Of a stretch of DNA of 64,000 bases, positions 12,508-23,124 are shown piece by piece (the first letter of the stretch is position 1; every line of letters starts with the position of its first letter). The stretch is from Semisulcospira habei (Eukaryota; Mollusca; Gastropoda; Semisulcospiridae), in the NCBI GenBank assembly GCA_036245525.1, contig BTPG01000005.1, positions 129,620,101 through 129,684,100 of the forward strand. The letters are read 5' to 3'. Below the pieces are notes generated by a model. That model was not told the DNA's origin. It was given only the letters and a program-made list of their open reading frames with translations, and made no database searches. The position numbers and the translations under genes were made by a program.

Positions 12508-12590
12508 GCCCATGATGGCCACAGTGGGCCCGAGCACAGCCGTGCGTGGGCCCACTGCGGCTGTCGTTGGCCCGGGGACCTTTGCTTACT
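12505..12590. mobile_element. hairpin element, family 5, abutting family 2 copy
   Basis: GCCCATGATGGCCACAGTGG...CCCACTGCGGCTGTCGTTGGCC followed by CGGGGACCTTTGCTTA. It begins at the TTAA that ends the previous hairpin. Confidence 0.65.
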
Positions 12591-12727
12591 GGGACAGTTG
12601 GATGGGTTCAAGGAAGTGCCCCTGCGTCCATATTTTCACAAATATGGTTTAACCAGCGATATCTGATTTGTACCAACCTAAACAGAGCGCACTTTTACAA
12701 GAAGAATCTGTTTTTGCCTTTCCACAG

Positions 12728-12883
12728 GGTGTGCATGAAGAAATCGTTTCCCAACAACAGCCAATCCTGTCGCTCATCTACAAGGCCGAGCAACTGACAG
12801 AAAATTACCAAGAGGAGCTAACCCCGGAGCAAGTCACAGAACTCACCAATCGGTCTTCTGTCCTAAAAGCTGTTCTCGAGAAG
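12728..12883 (+). CDS. MACF1/DST: spectraplakin exon 4
   Basis: 52 codons, phase 0-0. Acceptor TTTCCACAG|GGT, donor AAG|GTCTGTAA. Helical sequence (VHEEIVSQQQPILSLI, VTELTNRSSVLKAVLEK) continues the rod; it ends in the hydrophobic-charged heptad pattern of a spectrin helix. Confidence 0.9.
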
Positions 12884-12986
12884 GTCTGTAATGTGGACAC
12901 TCGCTAAGCAGCTCGATACACCTGCAAGAGCCATAGTTTCTCATTGAGCCTGTGCAGGGCACAAGCTCATGAGGATCATCAGCTCT

Positions 12987-13186
12987 TTAACCTATTTGAC
13001 TACATTTCGCAAATTTTGGAGGTGTCGCCTAACGACTTTACCAGCTGCAGAGATTGATTGAGCATTGCAGTTTAAGGGTAGTGCCAGATTAGCTTGGTGC
13101 CATCACGCGCCAAGCTAATCTGGCACTACCCTTGAATTATCATGGTTGACCCATCTGCTGTAGTGGTTTCGGGCTAGATGGGTTAA
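12987..13186. mobile_element. hairpin MITE, family 1
   Basis: TTAACCTATTTGACTAC to GATGGGTTAA, with the TTTTGGAGGTGTCGCCTAAC arm on the left and GGTAGTGCCAGATTAGCTTG/complement in the core. Confidence 0.78.
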
Positions 13187-13210
13187 TGTCACTAGTAGAA
13201 AAAAAAATTC

Positions 13211-13309
13211 TAACCCTTTGGCAGTCGATAGTGCTTTTTGTTGCAATGATTCATGCAAGAATTATGGTGACCAAACTAAAGCCACTACTGAAAGCCAAAA
13301 GGCTAGAAA
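13211..13309. mobile_element. hairpin MITE, family 3
   Basis: TAACCCTTTGGCAGTCGATAG...CTGAAAGCCAAAAGGCTA with ATGATTCATGCAAGAATTAT at the centre; decayed. Confidence 0.65.
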
Positions 13310-13450
13310 GATGCCAGATTTTTATTTATGCTGATATTCAACTTCTTCTCATAATATAAAGCATCTTGTATTGATCCACAAAAAAATAATTCCAATTCCT
13401 AAAGCCTTCATCAGGTGAAAATGTTATTTATTTTACTGCTTTGCTTTCAG

Positions 13451-13633
13451 GTGACTAAGACATCGGAACGTCGTCAGAGCCACCTGACAAAGGCAGCTGA
13501 TGAACTGACAAAACTGGAGGATGAGATGGGAAAATTCAGGACGTGGATGGTCTCTGCTAACACCGAACTGGCTGACCAAGAACAGAGTCTGCAGCGATTC
13601 GATGATCTCAAAACTCTTGGGGAGAAACAGAAG
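13451..13633 (+). CDS. MACF1/DST: spectraplakin exon 5 (GC-type donor)
   Basis: 61 codons, phase 0-0. Acceptor TGCTTTCAG|GTG. The donor is CAGAAG|GCAAGT, a GC-AG intron with an otherwise perfect consensus; the frame joins exon 6 exactly (..GEKQK then EQSSDI..). The tryptophan in KFRTWMVSANTEL is the conserved helix-A Trp of a spectrin repeat. The only nearby GT would shift the frame. Confidence 0.87.
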
Positions 13634-13654
13634 GCAAGTAACTCACTTTGCATA

Positions 13655-13745
13655 ATCAGTGCACCGTCGGGCGGACATTGGCCGCCGTTGGCCCCCGCAC
13701 TGCTGTGTGCGGGCCAACTGTAGCCAATGTTGGCCCAGCAGCCTG
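13655..13745. mobile_element. hairpin element, family 5
   Basis: GGCGGACATTGGCCGCCGTTGG...CCAACTGTAGCCAATGTTGGCC with the inner palindrome CCCGCACTGCTGTGTGCGGG. It starts about 20 bases after the exon 5 GC donor. Confidence 0.65.
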
Positions 13746-13946
13746 TTGCACACTGGGTCATGCCTAAGTGTGTGCTGGTCTGTGATTTTTAGGTTGGAGT
13801 CACACACCAGTGCACAGGTGTATTTTTACTGACATCATCTTCCATTTCAGCTTGTATGACTGAGTGTATACCTGTTATATGCATGATAAAGAGATTTGTT
13901 AAGAAGGATCCAGACTGAGGGGCAGAGTCATCTTTTGTATTTTTAT

Positions 13947-14158
13947 TTAACCCATTCAGCCCTGACAATACAGCAGGAGATGGGTCGACCATGATAATTC
14001 AAAGGTAGTGCCAGATTAGCTTGGCGCCTGTTGGCTCCAAGCTAATCTGGCACTACCCTTGAATTATCATGGTCGATCCATCTCCTGCAACAGGTGCATA
14101 TTCGTTAGATGACGCCTCCAAAATTTGGGAAATATGTGTGCCAGGCTGAATGAGATAA
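13947..14158. mobile_element. hairpin MITE, family 1
   Basis: TTAACCCATTCAGCCCTGAC start. Core GGTAGTGCCAGATTAGCTTG with a near-perfect complement; the decayed right end reads GCTGAATGAGATAA. Confidence 0.8.
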
Positions 14159-14918
14159 CTGCACCATCAGATATTTAAAGGAAAACATGGCTAGAAAGTG
14201 CAGATGCCCAAAAAATGTGGGTGTGTATGCGTGCATCGAAATGCAGATATGCACTTATTTATTTCTTCAAAAACATTACCGACGACATGACTAATAGGAA
14301 GTGTCTACTTACTCACACAATTTTAGCCTAGGAACCCGTTGTGCCCCTGCTTAACCCGGGAGGCACTCGGGGAACCCCCAGAGGGGCCGAGAGTTGTCTC
14401 CCGTGCCTGCCCATCCGGTTCTGAGTTGTACGATGATTCCTCAGTCAGTCTACTTAGCTTGCACCGTTCAGACGTGTTGCTTAGCCTCCGGACTTGCCTT
14501 CACGTGACCGGTTTGGAACCCGTGCTGGACTGTTGTTGGGCCTGCTTCCCCTGCGGTGCCCTCCTTGCCTGGTGCTTCGCTTCCAAGGGAGCTCCTGTTA
14601 CTCTGCTGCCCGGCTGTAGCTTCTCAACACTTCTTCCCACCTTCCGTGGTGGTATGGAGGTGCCTTCCCCCGCTCCCGCTGCTGCGGAGAGGTAAGGTAG
14701 CTGTTCTAGTCTTCGGCTGGCCACCGGGCGGAACGCCGGTTCGTGGGAGCCCTCGGCTTCATGTGTTATATTTGACTACCATTTGCACCGGACTTCGTCT
14801 TAGCTTGCCACAGCCCCTGGGGCTAGCGCCCGTGCTCTTCGCTGGCGGTTCGAGTGTGGTGTGGCTGGGCGCTTGCTGCATTGTGCTTGTTCCTTTGGCG
14901 TTGTAGACTACGCTCAGC

Positions 14919-16044
14919 TTGGCAGGACCCCTCGCTCCCGCGCCTTTGCACATTAGGGTGGCTGTTGTAGGGCCTAACCCCATTTACGTTGGTTTCTTTC
15001 TGGCCCCCAAACCGGGCAGCAATTGGCGCCCAGTCATCGACCTCTCGGCACTGAACGCCTTTATCGTGGCACCTTCCTTCCACATGGAGACTGCCAGAGC
15101 CCTCGGAGCCTCCGTCGAGCCTTTGGACTTCGTGGTGAGCCTGGATCTATCCGACACATACCTGCACGTCCCCATTCACCCCGCCTCGAGGTGGTACCTC
15201 CGCTTCACCTTCGACGGGGTAGTCTACCAGTTCCGGGCCCTGCCGTTCGGTCTCAACCTCAGCCCTTGGGTGTTTACTCGCCTCAGGGACGCAGTGGTGG
15301 CCAAGGCCCGGCAGTCGTCGTCCAGTCCAACATCCAACTACCTCGACAGCCTCCTCTTATGCAACCAATCAGTGGCCGTCCTAACAGTGGACAGGGATGC
15401 GCTGATGCGGCTTTTGGCTCAGTTGGGGTTTCTGATCAACGCGGGCAAGTCGGATCTCACACCCTCTTGCCGGTTCGTCCACCTCGGCATGGAGTTCGCT
15501 ACTGACCTCAACAGGGTGTGTTTGCTGGAGCAGTGGATTCAGAAGTTAGCCTACTTGGCCAGCGACTTAAACCAGCTGGACACAGCCCCCGCCAGAGTCT
15601 GGTTTCAGCTCCTCGGAGTGATGATTGCGGCTGCGGAGCTCCTCCCACTCGGTCGTCTCTACTCCCGGCCGATACAGCTGCACCTCCTGCTTCACTGGCG
15701 CCTGTCCTCAGCCGACTTGACAGCCCTGGTACCGGTCACGCCGATGCTTCACCCCCACCTGCAGTGTTGGATGGATTCGGCGTGGCTGGCTTCCGGAGTC
15801 TCCCTGGCGTCTCCTTCCCCCCAGCTATCCCTGTGTGTTGACGCAAGTCTCTCCGGGTGGGGTGTCCACCTGCTACCGGACTTCAGCGCGACATCCGGTT
15901 CATGGTCCCCAGAGCTGACCATCAGGCATATCAACTGGTTGGAGCTGTGGGCAGTTTGGCAAGCCCTCATTGCTTGGGAGACAAGACTTGGTCACCAGGA
16001 ACTGCTGGTCCTCTCCGACAACGCGACAGAAGCAAGGCGGTACT
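14919..16044 (+). pseudogene. DIRS A reverse transcriptase-RNase H fragment
   Basis: 375 open codons. RT motifs: WRPVIDLSALN, VVSLDLSDTYLHVPI, the PFGLNLSPWVF block, then YLDS at 15339-15350 where the catalytic box should be YxDD, so the second Asp is lost. RNase H begins at CVDASLSGWG (Asp codon 15840-15842) and includes INWLELWAVWQAL and LVLSDN. It ends by frameshift at about 16035, beyond which the reading continues in another frame. Enzymatically dead as written. Confidence 0.85.
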
Positions 16045-16746
16045 AGCTCCCCCGACCTGTGCACGCTCCTCTACCATATGATGCGATGGTGCCAGAACCG
16101 TGGCATTTCAACACATTCCTGGTCACCTGAACATCTTGGCCGACTCTCTCGTTGCGGCCAGCTGCTACACACGGAGTGGACTCTTCGCCGAGACATCTTC
16201 CAGATGATCTGTGTGCACTGGGAGACCCCTTTGATCGACTTGTTCGCCACGAGGTGGAACCACCAGCTTCCCCTCTTTGTCTCCCCAATCCTGGACCCCC
16301 TGGCCTGGGCAGTCGACGCACTCTCCATCCCCTGGGACGGACTTATAGCTTCTGCTTACCCCCCGACAGTCCTTGTCCCCAAAGTCCTCCTCAAGCTTTG
16401 TGGATGCAAGGCGGTCATCTTGCTGGTCACCCCGTTCTCCTGGAACCGGTTTTGGACCACCGACGACCTCAGCCTCGCCACGGATCCCCCCCCCCCCCCC
16501 CCCCCTGCGGATGCCCACGCCAGGGATGATGCTCAAGCAGCCTCGGCAATCGCTGTTCCACCCATGCCCGGAGCGTCTCCTCCTTCACGCCTGGAGATTG
16601 TGCGGCACGCCCTCACCGCTAGAGGCTTCTCGAGTGCAGCAGTGGAAGCGATCTCTTCAGCCCGCAGACCATCGACGCGGCGCGTCTACGAAGGAGAGTG
16701 CTGTGCTCCTGGTGCGAGAACCAACGCCTCTCCCCCACTGATTTGA
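16043..16746 (+). pseudogene. DIRS A RNase H tail, connection region and start of recombinase
   Basis: In a shifted frame the sequence continues with the RNase H tail (LLYHMMRWCQNRGIS) and the DIRS-typical segment DLFATRWNHQLPLFVSP and AWAVDALSIPWDGL. A poly-C run (16489-16504) codes for prolines. The frame stops at 16746 while the recombinase SAM-like domain proceeds in a third frame from 16698. Confidence 0.75.
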
Positions 16747-17658
16747 CGAATCCCCAGCTCGTGGACTTTTTCCTCTGGCTCTTCGGAGACCAAGGTTTGG
16801 CCCCTATCATCATCAGTGGGTATCTGTCCATGATTGCTGATACCTACAGGCACCTCGGCTGTCCGGACCCCGGCGCCTGTAAAGACATCGCCAACCTTAT
16901 GACTCACTTCGGCCTGCAGCGTCCAGTGCCCCGCTCACTCATTCCTCGCTGGGACCTCCCCTGGGTACTGACGTGGCTAAACTCTGCCAGATTTGAACCG
17001 CTGCTGTTGGCCCACTTCGCAGACGTGACTCGTAAGACTTGCTTCCTGTTGGCTCTTGCCACCACGACCTGAGTCAGGGAGCTACACACACTGTCAGCGC
17101 ACCCTGCCTGCTTGCAGTTTCGTGCGGATGGCTCCGTGCAGCTTCTCACGGACCCTGCTTTCCTTGCCAAGACCAGGTCTCCATTGACCGCGCCACAGGT
17201 CATCACCCTACAGCCGCTGCATGGGAGGAACTTTCCCTGGGAGACCAGGCAACAAGATCCCGTGCGCGCCCTAAGCGGTTACCTACGCCGAACCAAAGCT
17301 GTCCAGAGAGGACGCTCACGCTTCTTCCTGCCTCTAAAGCCCGGCAGAAATGACATTACAGCCCAGATGATATCTTCCTGGCTACGCTGGGTCATTAGGT
17401 CCACCTACCAGGACCTCTCCCCATAGGGAGCGAAGAGGCTCAAGATACGCGCACACGAGGTATGAGCCATGGCCACGAGTCTCGCATTCGACCGGAACTG
17501 CGCTGTCAAGGACATCGTGGCAGCCGTGGGCTGGCGAGCTGAATCGACCTTCGCTCGGTTCTACCCCTGGGATCTGGCAGGCCAGCGAGACAACCTCGCT
17601 CTGGTGGGGGACATCACGGCGGCGCAACACTCCCTCCCGGTGTCTCAGGCGCCGTAGG
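16698..17658 (+). pseudogene. DIRS A tyrosine recombinase with stops at catalytic positions
   Basis: N-terminal SAM-like domain (LVDFFLWLFGDQGLAPIII, ADTYRHLG) then the catalytic domain. Stops: TGA at 17070-17072 in the slot filled by Arg (SRVSEL) in element B; TAG at 17424-17426; TGA at 17463-17465 in the slot filled by Arg of HxxRA in element C. The nucleophile region (STFARFY) remains. Broken, non-functional. Confidence 0.8.
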
Positions 17659-18245
17659 TATGTATGCACTTAGCTAAAATTGTCGGGAGTGTGCGACAGG
17701 GAGGATGGCTCTGCATTGGCCCCATGGGGGTGGTTGGGGTAGTGGCAGCCTCCTCCTTCTCGCTATTCTTCCTATTAGTCATGTCATTGGTAATGTTTTT
17801 GAAGAAATAAATTCATTTTTCTCTAAAAGGTATTTTTTCGAAAAATACTTACCGATGACATGACTCGGAGGACCCTCCCACCTGCTTGCCGCTGGTGAGC
17901 TAAGTATACTGACTGAGGAATCATCGTATGACTCGGAACCGGATGGGCAGGCACAAGCGACAACTCTCGGCCCCTCTGGGGGTTCCGCGAATGCCTCCCG
18001 GGTTGTGCAGTGGCACAACGGGTTCCTAGGCTAAAATTGTGTGAGTAAGTAGACACTTCCTATTAGTCATGTCATCGGCAAGTATTTTTCAGAAAAATAC
18101 CTTTTAGAGAAAAATGAATTTTGGTGTGTGCATGTGCAGCAAAATGATGCAAAGTCCACTTATTTTGAAATAGTATATTTGTAGCAAAAGGTAGATGAAA
18201 AATAAAATGATTTCAAACTATAAGTGTGACATTGTGTATGTGCAG

Positions 18246-18329
18246 GAGCAGTCTAGTGATATCATTTCCCACCAGGCTGACCTTCGCTTCATGTCCATGG
18301 CTGTACAGAAATACATGGAAGAGGCTAAG
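18246..18329 (+). CDS. MACF1/DST: spectraplakin exon 6
   Basis: 28 codons, phase 0-0, too short to stand out alone. Acceptor TATGTGCAG|GAG, donor AAG|GTTTGT. The peptide SDIISHQADLRFMSMAVQKY matches a well-conserved spectrin-repeat stretch of dystonin/MACF1, which fixes its reading frame. Confidence 0.9.
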
Positions 18330-18382
18330 GTTTGTATACTTATTCTCAACTTTTCCTCACATAAGCTTCCAGCCCACTAAGC

Positions 18383-18478
18383 GAAAGGTCCTCAGGCTTA
18401 TATGACCTGAGCTGGCCCGTGCACAAATGTGCGTGGATCAGCTAAGGTCAACATAGCCCAAGGACCTTATGCATCCTG
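18383..18478. mobile_element. hairpin element, family 5
   Basis: AAAGGTCCTCAGGCTTATATG...CATAGCCCAAGGACCTTATGC; decayed central palindrome around GTGCACAAATGTGCGTG. Confidence 0.6.
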
Positions 18479-18710
18479 CTATATTCATCCAGAACTATGG
18501 GAGTAGGCTCTGCTATGATTGTCAGTGGATAGTGCCTGATTATCAAAGAGGTGCCAAAGTTATCTATTAAGCTACCACTGTCAATCCATCTGACACAAAT
18601 TGTGTGCAGTTGCATGCTTTTTAAAAGTCACCCATGTTTGAGCCCACATCTTGGCAGATGAGAGTCCATGTAGTCGACAAGGGTGTGAAGTGCTTCCTTG
18701 TGTCTTGCAG

Positions 18711-18908
18711 TTGTTCAAGCTGGAGATCGACTCGTTCCGAGCGGACCGTGTGCGTCCAGCACGTCAGAGCCTAATCAGCATGGAATGTGTGGCAGCCGAC
18801 GACGTCAAGGACAGACTGAAGGACGTCACAGATGAATACCATGACCTCAACGCCCGCTGCAACTCTCTGGGTGACCGCTTGGCAGATCTTTCTGGCAAAC
18901 ACAGACAG
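18711..18908 (+). CDS. MACF1/DST: spectraplakin exon 7
   Basis: 66 codons, phase 0-0. Acceptor TGTCTTGCAG, donor CAG|GTGAGA. Sequence LFKLEIDSFRADR then a spectrin helix-C type ending (EYHDLNARCNSLGDRLADL). Confidence 0.92.
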
Positions 18909-18936
18909 GTGAGAGGTTTCATGGACTGATGGTGCC

Positions 18937-19144
18937 CCCTTAACTGCTAGTGAATGCAGATTGAGTTTCTGTGATCTTCGTTTATTCAATGCCAAGGAGC
19001 CCCAGTCGTTCCATGTACATGGATTCAAAATGGTGTCAGCAAGAGGCAGAGATCTTCATGAACCCCTGCAGTAGCGGGTACTCATGAGGATCTATGCCTC
19101 TTGCAATTGGATCACATTCACTCTAGCTTAGCAGTCAAGGGGTT
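18937..19144. mobile_element. hairpin MITE, family 6
   Basis: CCTTAACTGCTAG to AAGGGGTTA. Core GCAAGAGGCAGAGATCTTCA/TGAGGATCTATGCCTCTTGC around CCCCTGCAG. Confidence 0.75.
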
Positions 19145-19239
19145 ATTCAGTGAAAGGTAAACTAAAGGCTAGTTGGTGCACAGGCCAGCTAAGGTTGACG
19201 TCGGCCTAATCTTTTTGCTTTCTAGCTGATTAGCTCGCC

Positions 19240-19879
19240 AGATGTGCACGTTTTTGTTGTGGTTATGACATACGTTTGTAAGAAGAAGATTGATTTGATG
19301 AGTGGAGTAGTTTGGACAGAAAAAAGTGTGTGAAAGTGTTGTTAGAATGGTCAGGAATGCAATTGTTTGGTTGTTATAACCTAGATATACAGTCTACATT
19401 GGATATAACAAAAGGCGGATATTTCAACAGTTTTTCAGAGGTCCCGACACCACTCTTTCTATGTAAATTAATTTGCCTATGACAAACTTCAGATATAACA
19501 AGAAGAAGAATTGGGGCACCTGTTTATTTGTTATATACAAAATTAACTGTATTCACTGTATTATTATTAGGGGAGTACATAAGAATTAGGTACTAAAGTA
19601 TTTAGATACAAAAAAGTGTGTTCAGAACCTAAGAAGGAGTCTCCATGGCTCATCTTTTCTTGCAGTGAACTTGAAATATAATAAAGTGTCAAGGGACCCA
19701 AATTTGTTTGTAGTTATATCTGAAGATTGTTATAGTAATTTACTTAGGAAATTAGCAGGGACCTGAAAAAAAAATTGTTATATTTGTTATATTTGACCTT
19801 GTGATCAGCAAAGTCAACTTTATATATTTATACCTGGTATCATTAATTGACTTGAATTGGTGTCTGTGCTTTTTATCAG
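19240..19879. other. remainder of intron 7, no gene recognised
   Basis: AT-rich. Repeated GTTATAA/GATATAAC words (19370-19560) suggest a very old inverted-repeat element, but no boundaries can be fixed. Confidence 0.4.
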
Positions 19880-20377
19880 TTCAACGACTCGGCCTTCAAG
19901 CTTCTGACATGGCTAACAGACACTGAAGGTCAGCTAGCATCAGTCAAGCATGAGGCATCCTCACCCGAACCTTCTCAGCTAGAGCACCAACTGGACTGCC
20001 TCAAGACTTTGAGTATGGATGCCCTGAGCCAGCGAGCATTGCTTGACGATATGCAGCGTCGCGGGAAGGACCTCACCGACAGTTTGACCACTGCCGCTAC
20101 TGACAAACAGCAAGTCGACAAGCTGAAGGACACAATGAATGACATCTCTGCTCGCTACAACGCGCTGACGGTGGACATTAACGGGCGCACGACGGGGCTC
20201 CAGGCAGCCATGGCACAGTCACAGGATGTGATGCAGGCCATGGATGGACTGTTGAACTGGCTGGACCTAGCAGAACAGGCCGTCAGCAGCCAGACCCCCG
20301 TGTCGCTCCAGCGAGCGGTGCTGAACACCCAGCTGCAAGGGTTCTCTGCTGTACAGGCTGACATCATGAACCATCTG
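19880..20377 (+). CDS. MACF1/DST: spectraplakin exon 8
   Basis: 166 codons, phase 0-0. Acceptor TTTTTATCAG|TTC, donor CTG|GTAAGC. About one and a half spectrin repeats, with the helix-A Trp in FKLLTWLTDTEGQL and again in LLNWLDLAEQAV. Confidence 0.93.
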
Positions 20378-20396
20378 GTAAGCATCGTAAGGACAG

Positions 20397-20512
20397 TTTT
20401 CAGCAGGAGATAAATCAGCCAAGACAGTTCATGAATATTGCCTGATGAGCTTGGCTGCTCTGGGGCCAAGCTCAGCAGGCACAACCCTTGAACTGTATTG
20501 CTATGGGTAACT
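20397..20512. mobile_element. decayed hairpin related to families 1/2
   Basis: CAGCAGGAGATAAATCAGCC then TGATGAGCTTGGCTGCTC/GGGGCCAAGCTCAGCAGGCA, starting about 20 bases after the exon 8 donor. Confidence 0.5.
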
Positions 20513-20764
20513 CGCGCAGCTGCTGGTTAGTAGACTTGGGAAGAAGCTATCACAGTTGTAAAAGTGCCCACATCACGACGTTGGCTTTGTGCAGATTCTT
20601 TCTCTCATTTGACCTGCCCTGTAGAAAAAACAAATTTAACCTTACAAATTATGCCAATCTTTTATTATATTTCTCTACATTGCTCAGAAGCTTTTAAATT
20701 GCTTAGATTCAGGGTTTAGCATTCATGATTTGTTTCTAATCAAGATCTTCATTGTTCGTTCCAG

Positions 20765-21379
20765 CCTGCATTGGACACGGTCCGTGCATCAGCTAATGAA
20801 CTCATGAAGACCTGTGACCTTGACATTGCCAAGGGTGTGGAACAGCGCCTGGCTTCCCTAGACAAGAAGTTCTCGGCTCTGCAGGCCAGAAGCAAGAAAC
20901 GCGACACCGACCTGACAGAAGTTGATAAAGGTCTGCATCAGTTCAATGACAAGCTGGAGCTATGCACGGCGTGGCTGCAGTCTGGCATCCAGAGACTCGA
21001 CTCCAAGGACCTCGGCAAGCTGCCAGGTGAAGACATGAAGGAACAACTGGACGAACTTGCCACTGAAAAACAGGACCAGGGTAAAACTGTGGCAGAGATC
21101 AAGAGCATGGCAGAAAGATTGGCCAATGACCCACGAACAGCGGACCCTACTGCCGTGAGGGATGCTGTGAAAGAGCTGGAGCGTAACATTGCAGCATTTG
21201 ACAGTCTGTTGGCCAGAAAGCAGCAGGAGGCAGTGGCCAAAGAAGAGCAGGGCAACGCGTTTGAAAACGCCAAGACGCTGGCGCTCTTGTGGCTGTCACA
21301 GATGGAGTCACGTTTGGATGAGTTCCAGGCAGTTGCCATCGAGGTGGACATTGTGGAACAACAAATTACAGAACTTCAG
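20765..21379 (+). CDS. MACF1/DST: spectraplakin exon 9
   Basis: 205 codons, phase 0-0. Acceptor GTTCGTTCCAG, donor CAG|GTGAGG. Nearly two spectrin repeats, Trp landmarks in LELCTAWLQSGIQ and LALLWLSQMESRLDEF. Confidence 0.94.
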
Positions 21380-21447
21380 GTGAGGAAATACTTTTTTTTT
21401 AAAAAACCCTTGTGCGTACAGGCACCGGTACTGTGTCTACAAGGGGA

Positions 21448-21650
21448 TTAACCCCTTTACTGCCAGTTGACACAGATTGTATTTCTGAAATCTTTTATTA
21501 GTTACACACCAGAGAGCTTCAGCTCTCCGAGGAACATGGATTTAAAGTGGTGTCAAGAAGAGGCATAAATCCAACATGGACTGGAGTCATGATAATTATG
21601 TCTCTTGCAGTTGAAAAGTATTCAGCTTTTCTTGGCAGTAAAAGTATTAA
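21448..21650. mobile_element. hairpin MITE, family 6
   Basis: TTAACCCCTTTACTGCCAG...CTTGGCAGTAAAAGTATTAA; inner arms CAAGAAGAGGCATAAAT / ATTATGTCTCTTGCAG. Shares its right TTAA with the next element. Confidence 0.75.
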
Positions 21651-21860
21651 CTCATTTAGCCCGACGCACGTATCTCCCAAATTTTGGAGACGTCGTCTAA
21701 CGACTATACACCTGTTGCAGGAGATGGATTGACCATGATAATTCAAGGGTAGTGCCAGATTAGCTTGGCGCTGACAGGCGCCAAGCTAATCTGGCACTAC
21801 CCTTGAATTATCATGGTTGACCCATCTCCTGCTATGGTGCATCTGGGCTGAATGGGTTAA
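21647..21860. mobile_element. hairpin MITE, family 1
   Basis: TTAACTCATTTAGCCCGACG to GGCTGAATGGGTTAA; almost perfect stem GGGTAGTGCCAGATTAGCTT around GGCGCTGACAGGCGCC. Confidence 0.85.
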
Positions 21861-21941
21861 GAAGACAATTTTGAACAATGTAGTGAAAGTGAAATAAGCT
21901 GGACCTACTTGAAACGACCACCCTTATGAGATCACTTGTCA

Positions 21942-22161
21942 TTAACCCATTTGGCCCGACGCCCTACAGCAGGAGATGGATTCAGGATTGACTATGACAA
22001 TTCAAGGGTAGTGCCAGATTAGCTTGGCGCCAGAAGGCGCCAAGCTAATCTGGCACTACCCTTGAATTGGCATGGTCAATCCATCTCCTGCACATGGTGC
22101 GTAGTCTTTAAGTAACACTTCCAGAATTTGGGATATGCGGCCGTGGGGTTAAATGGGTTAA
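21942..22161. mobile_element. hairpin MITE, family 1 (other orientation)
   Basis: TTAACCCATTTGGCCCGACG to GGGTTAAATGGGTTAA. The short CCTACAGCAGGAGATGG side is on the left here, so the loop-asymmetric element is reversed relative to the copy 80 bases upstream. Confidence 0.82.
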
Positions 22162-22433
22162 GATGGGTAAATGATGGTGTCACTTTTTGCCCATCAAGAT
22201 TTAATAGAGCAGGACCACATCTTTGTTGCACTAAAAGGTTCTTGCTCAAAACAGGTTCTGCAGCAGTGCAAAGCAAATATACTTGGTACAGATGACAAAT
22301 GAGCCAGAATGCTTCACACTTTCGTAATTTCATTCCTTGTTTTCAATTGTTTGTACAAGAGATTCTCCCACACCTTTGGGTGAGATTGTGACTATGAAAG
22401 CAGGGAACTTGCAAATAACTGTCTTGTTCACAG

Positions 22434-22557
22434 CCGATGCTGCAGGAGTTTGAAGACCATCAGCCGAAAATTGAGGAGGTGAATGAGCTAGGCTACAGCT
22501 ATGAGTCCATGATCAGCTCCTCGGATCGACCAATGAGTCCGGTTCGACGTCTCGGAC
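22434..22557 (+). CDS. MACF1/DST: spectraplakin exon 10
   Basis: 41 codons plus one base: phase 0 in, phase 1 out. Acceptor CTTGTTCACAG, donor GGAC|GTAAGT. Ends in a Ser/Pro/Arg segment (SSSDRPMSPVRRL) that leaves the spectrin fold. Confidence 0.88.
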
Positions 22558-22585
22558 GTAAGTGGCATCCCTCTCCCTTAGATCC

Positions 22586-22642
22586 CTTGCGCATGCAGCC
22601 ACTTGTACTGTAAACAGTCTGGTGGCAGCATGCACAAGGGTG
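22586..22642. mobile_element. hairpin element, family 4
   Basis: CCCTTGCGCATGCAGCCAC...GGTGGCAGCATGCACAAGGG; starts 28 bases after the exon 10 donor. Confidence 0.65.
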
Positions 22643-22662
22643 TCCAGCATTACTTTCCACAT

Positions 22663-22870
22663 TTAACCCATTACATCCTGAGGATGATTTTTTAAAAAAT
22701 TATGCTGATTGTCCTATGAAGGCTACGTTACACATTTGGAGAAAGATCAAGCATTTCATTTAAAGGGTGGTGCCAGAATAGCTTGGCGCCTCTGGCGCCA
22801 AGCTATTCTTGCACTACCCTTGAACTATCATAGTCACATTTATTTTAAGCATCAGGATGAAAAGGGTTAA
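22663..22870. mobile_element. hairpin MITE, family 2
   Basis: TTAACCCATTACATCCTGAGG to CATCAGGATGAAAAGGGTTAA; core GGTGGTGCCAGAATAGCTTG around GGCGCCTCTGGCGCC. Confidence 0.8.
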
Positions 22871-23124
22871 GTTTCAGCTGTGTTAGAATGTTACATCTGT
22901 TTTGTAAATAGATGGTTGTGTAGATTCAGACGTGTTGTTTGCGCCTCAGTTGAGGTCAGATATTGCCCCATGATTGTGGTGGTAGTTTCTTTATAGAAAA
23001 GTCTCAGGTGTGAATTTGTGAGTTCACTCGGATTTTATAGTGAATTGTTAGTTTGTTATGCAAAATTTTAGATAGAGTGCGGTTTGTCTTTTCATCGATC
23101 AGCCATTTAGATTGTATTGAACTG

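Larger units (their letters stand above)
14262..18119 (+). mobile_element. DIRS-like retrotransposon A (degraded, gag absent)
   Basis: 3.9 kb in intron 5. The left ~200 bases (14262-14460) are the reverse complement of the right end (about 17900-18119). An internal region near 17760-17890 carries copies of both outer ends joined, as in the internal complementary region of DIRS elements. Between lie reverse transcriptase, RNase H and tyrosine recombinase coding remnants. DIRS elements integrate by tyrosine recombinase and lack LTRs and integrase. The space before the RT holds no recognisable gag, so this copy is shorter than B and C. Confidence 0.85.

Noticed and set aside
14339..14906. Gag ORF of DIRS A
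   Set aside because: Frames here overlap the inverted terminal repeat and have no gag motif.
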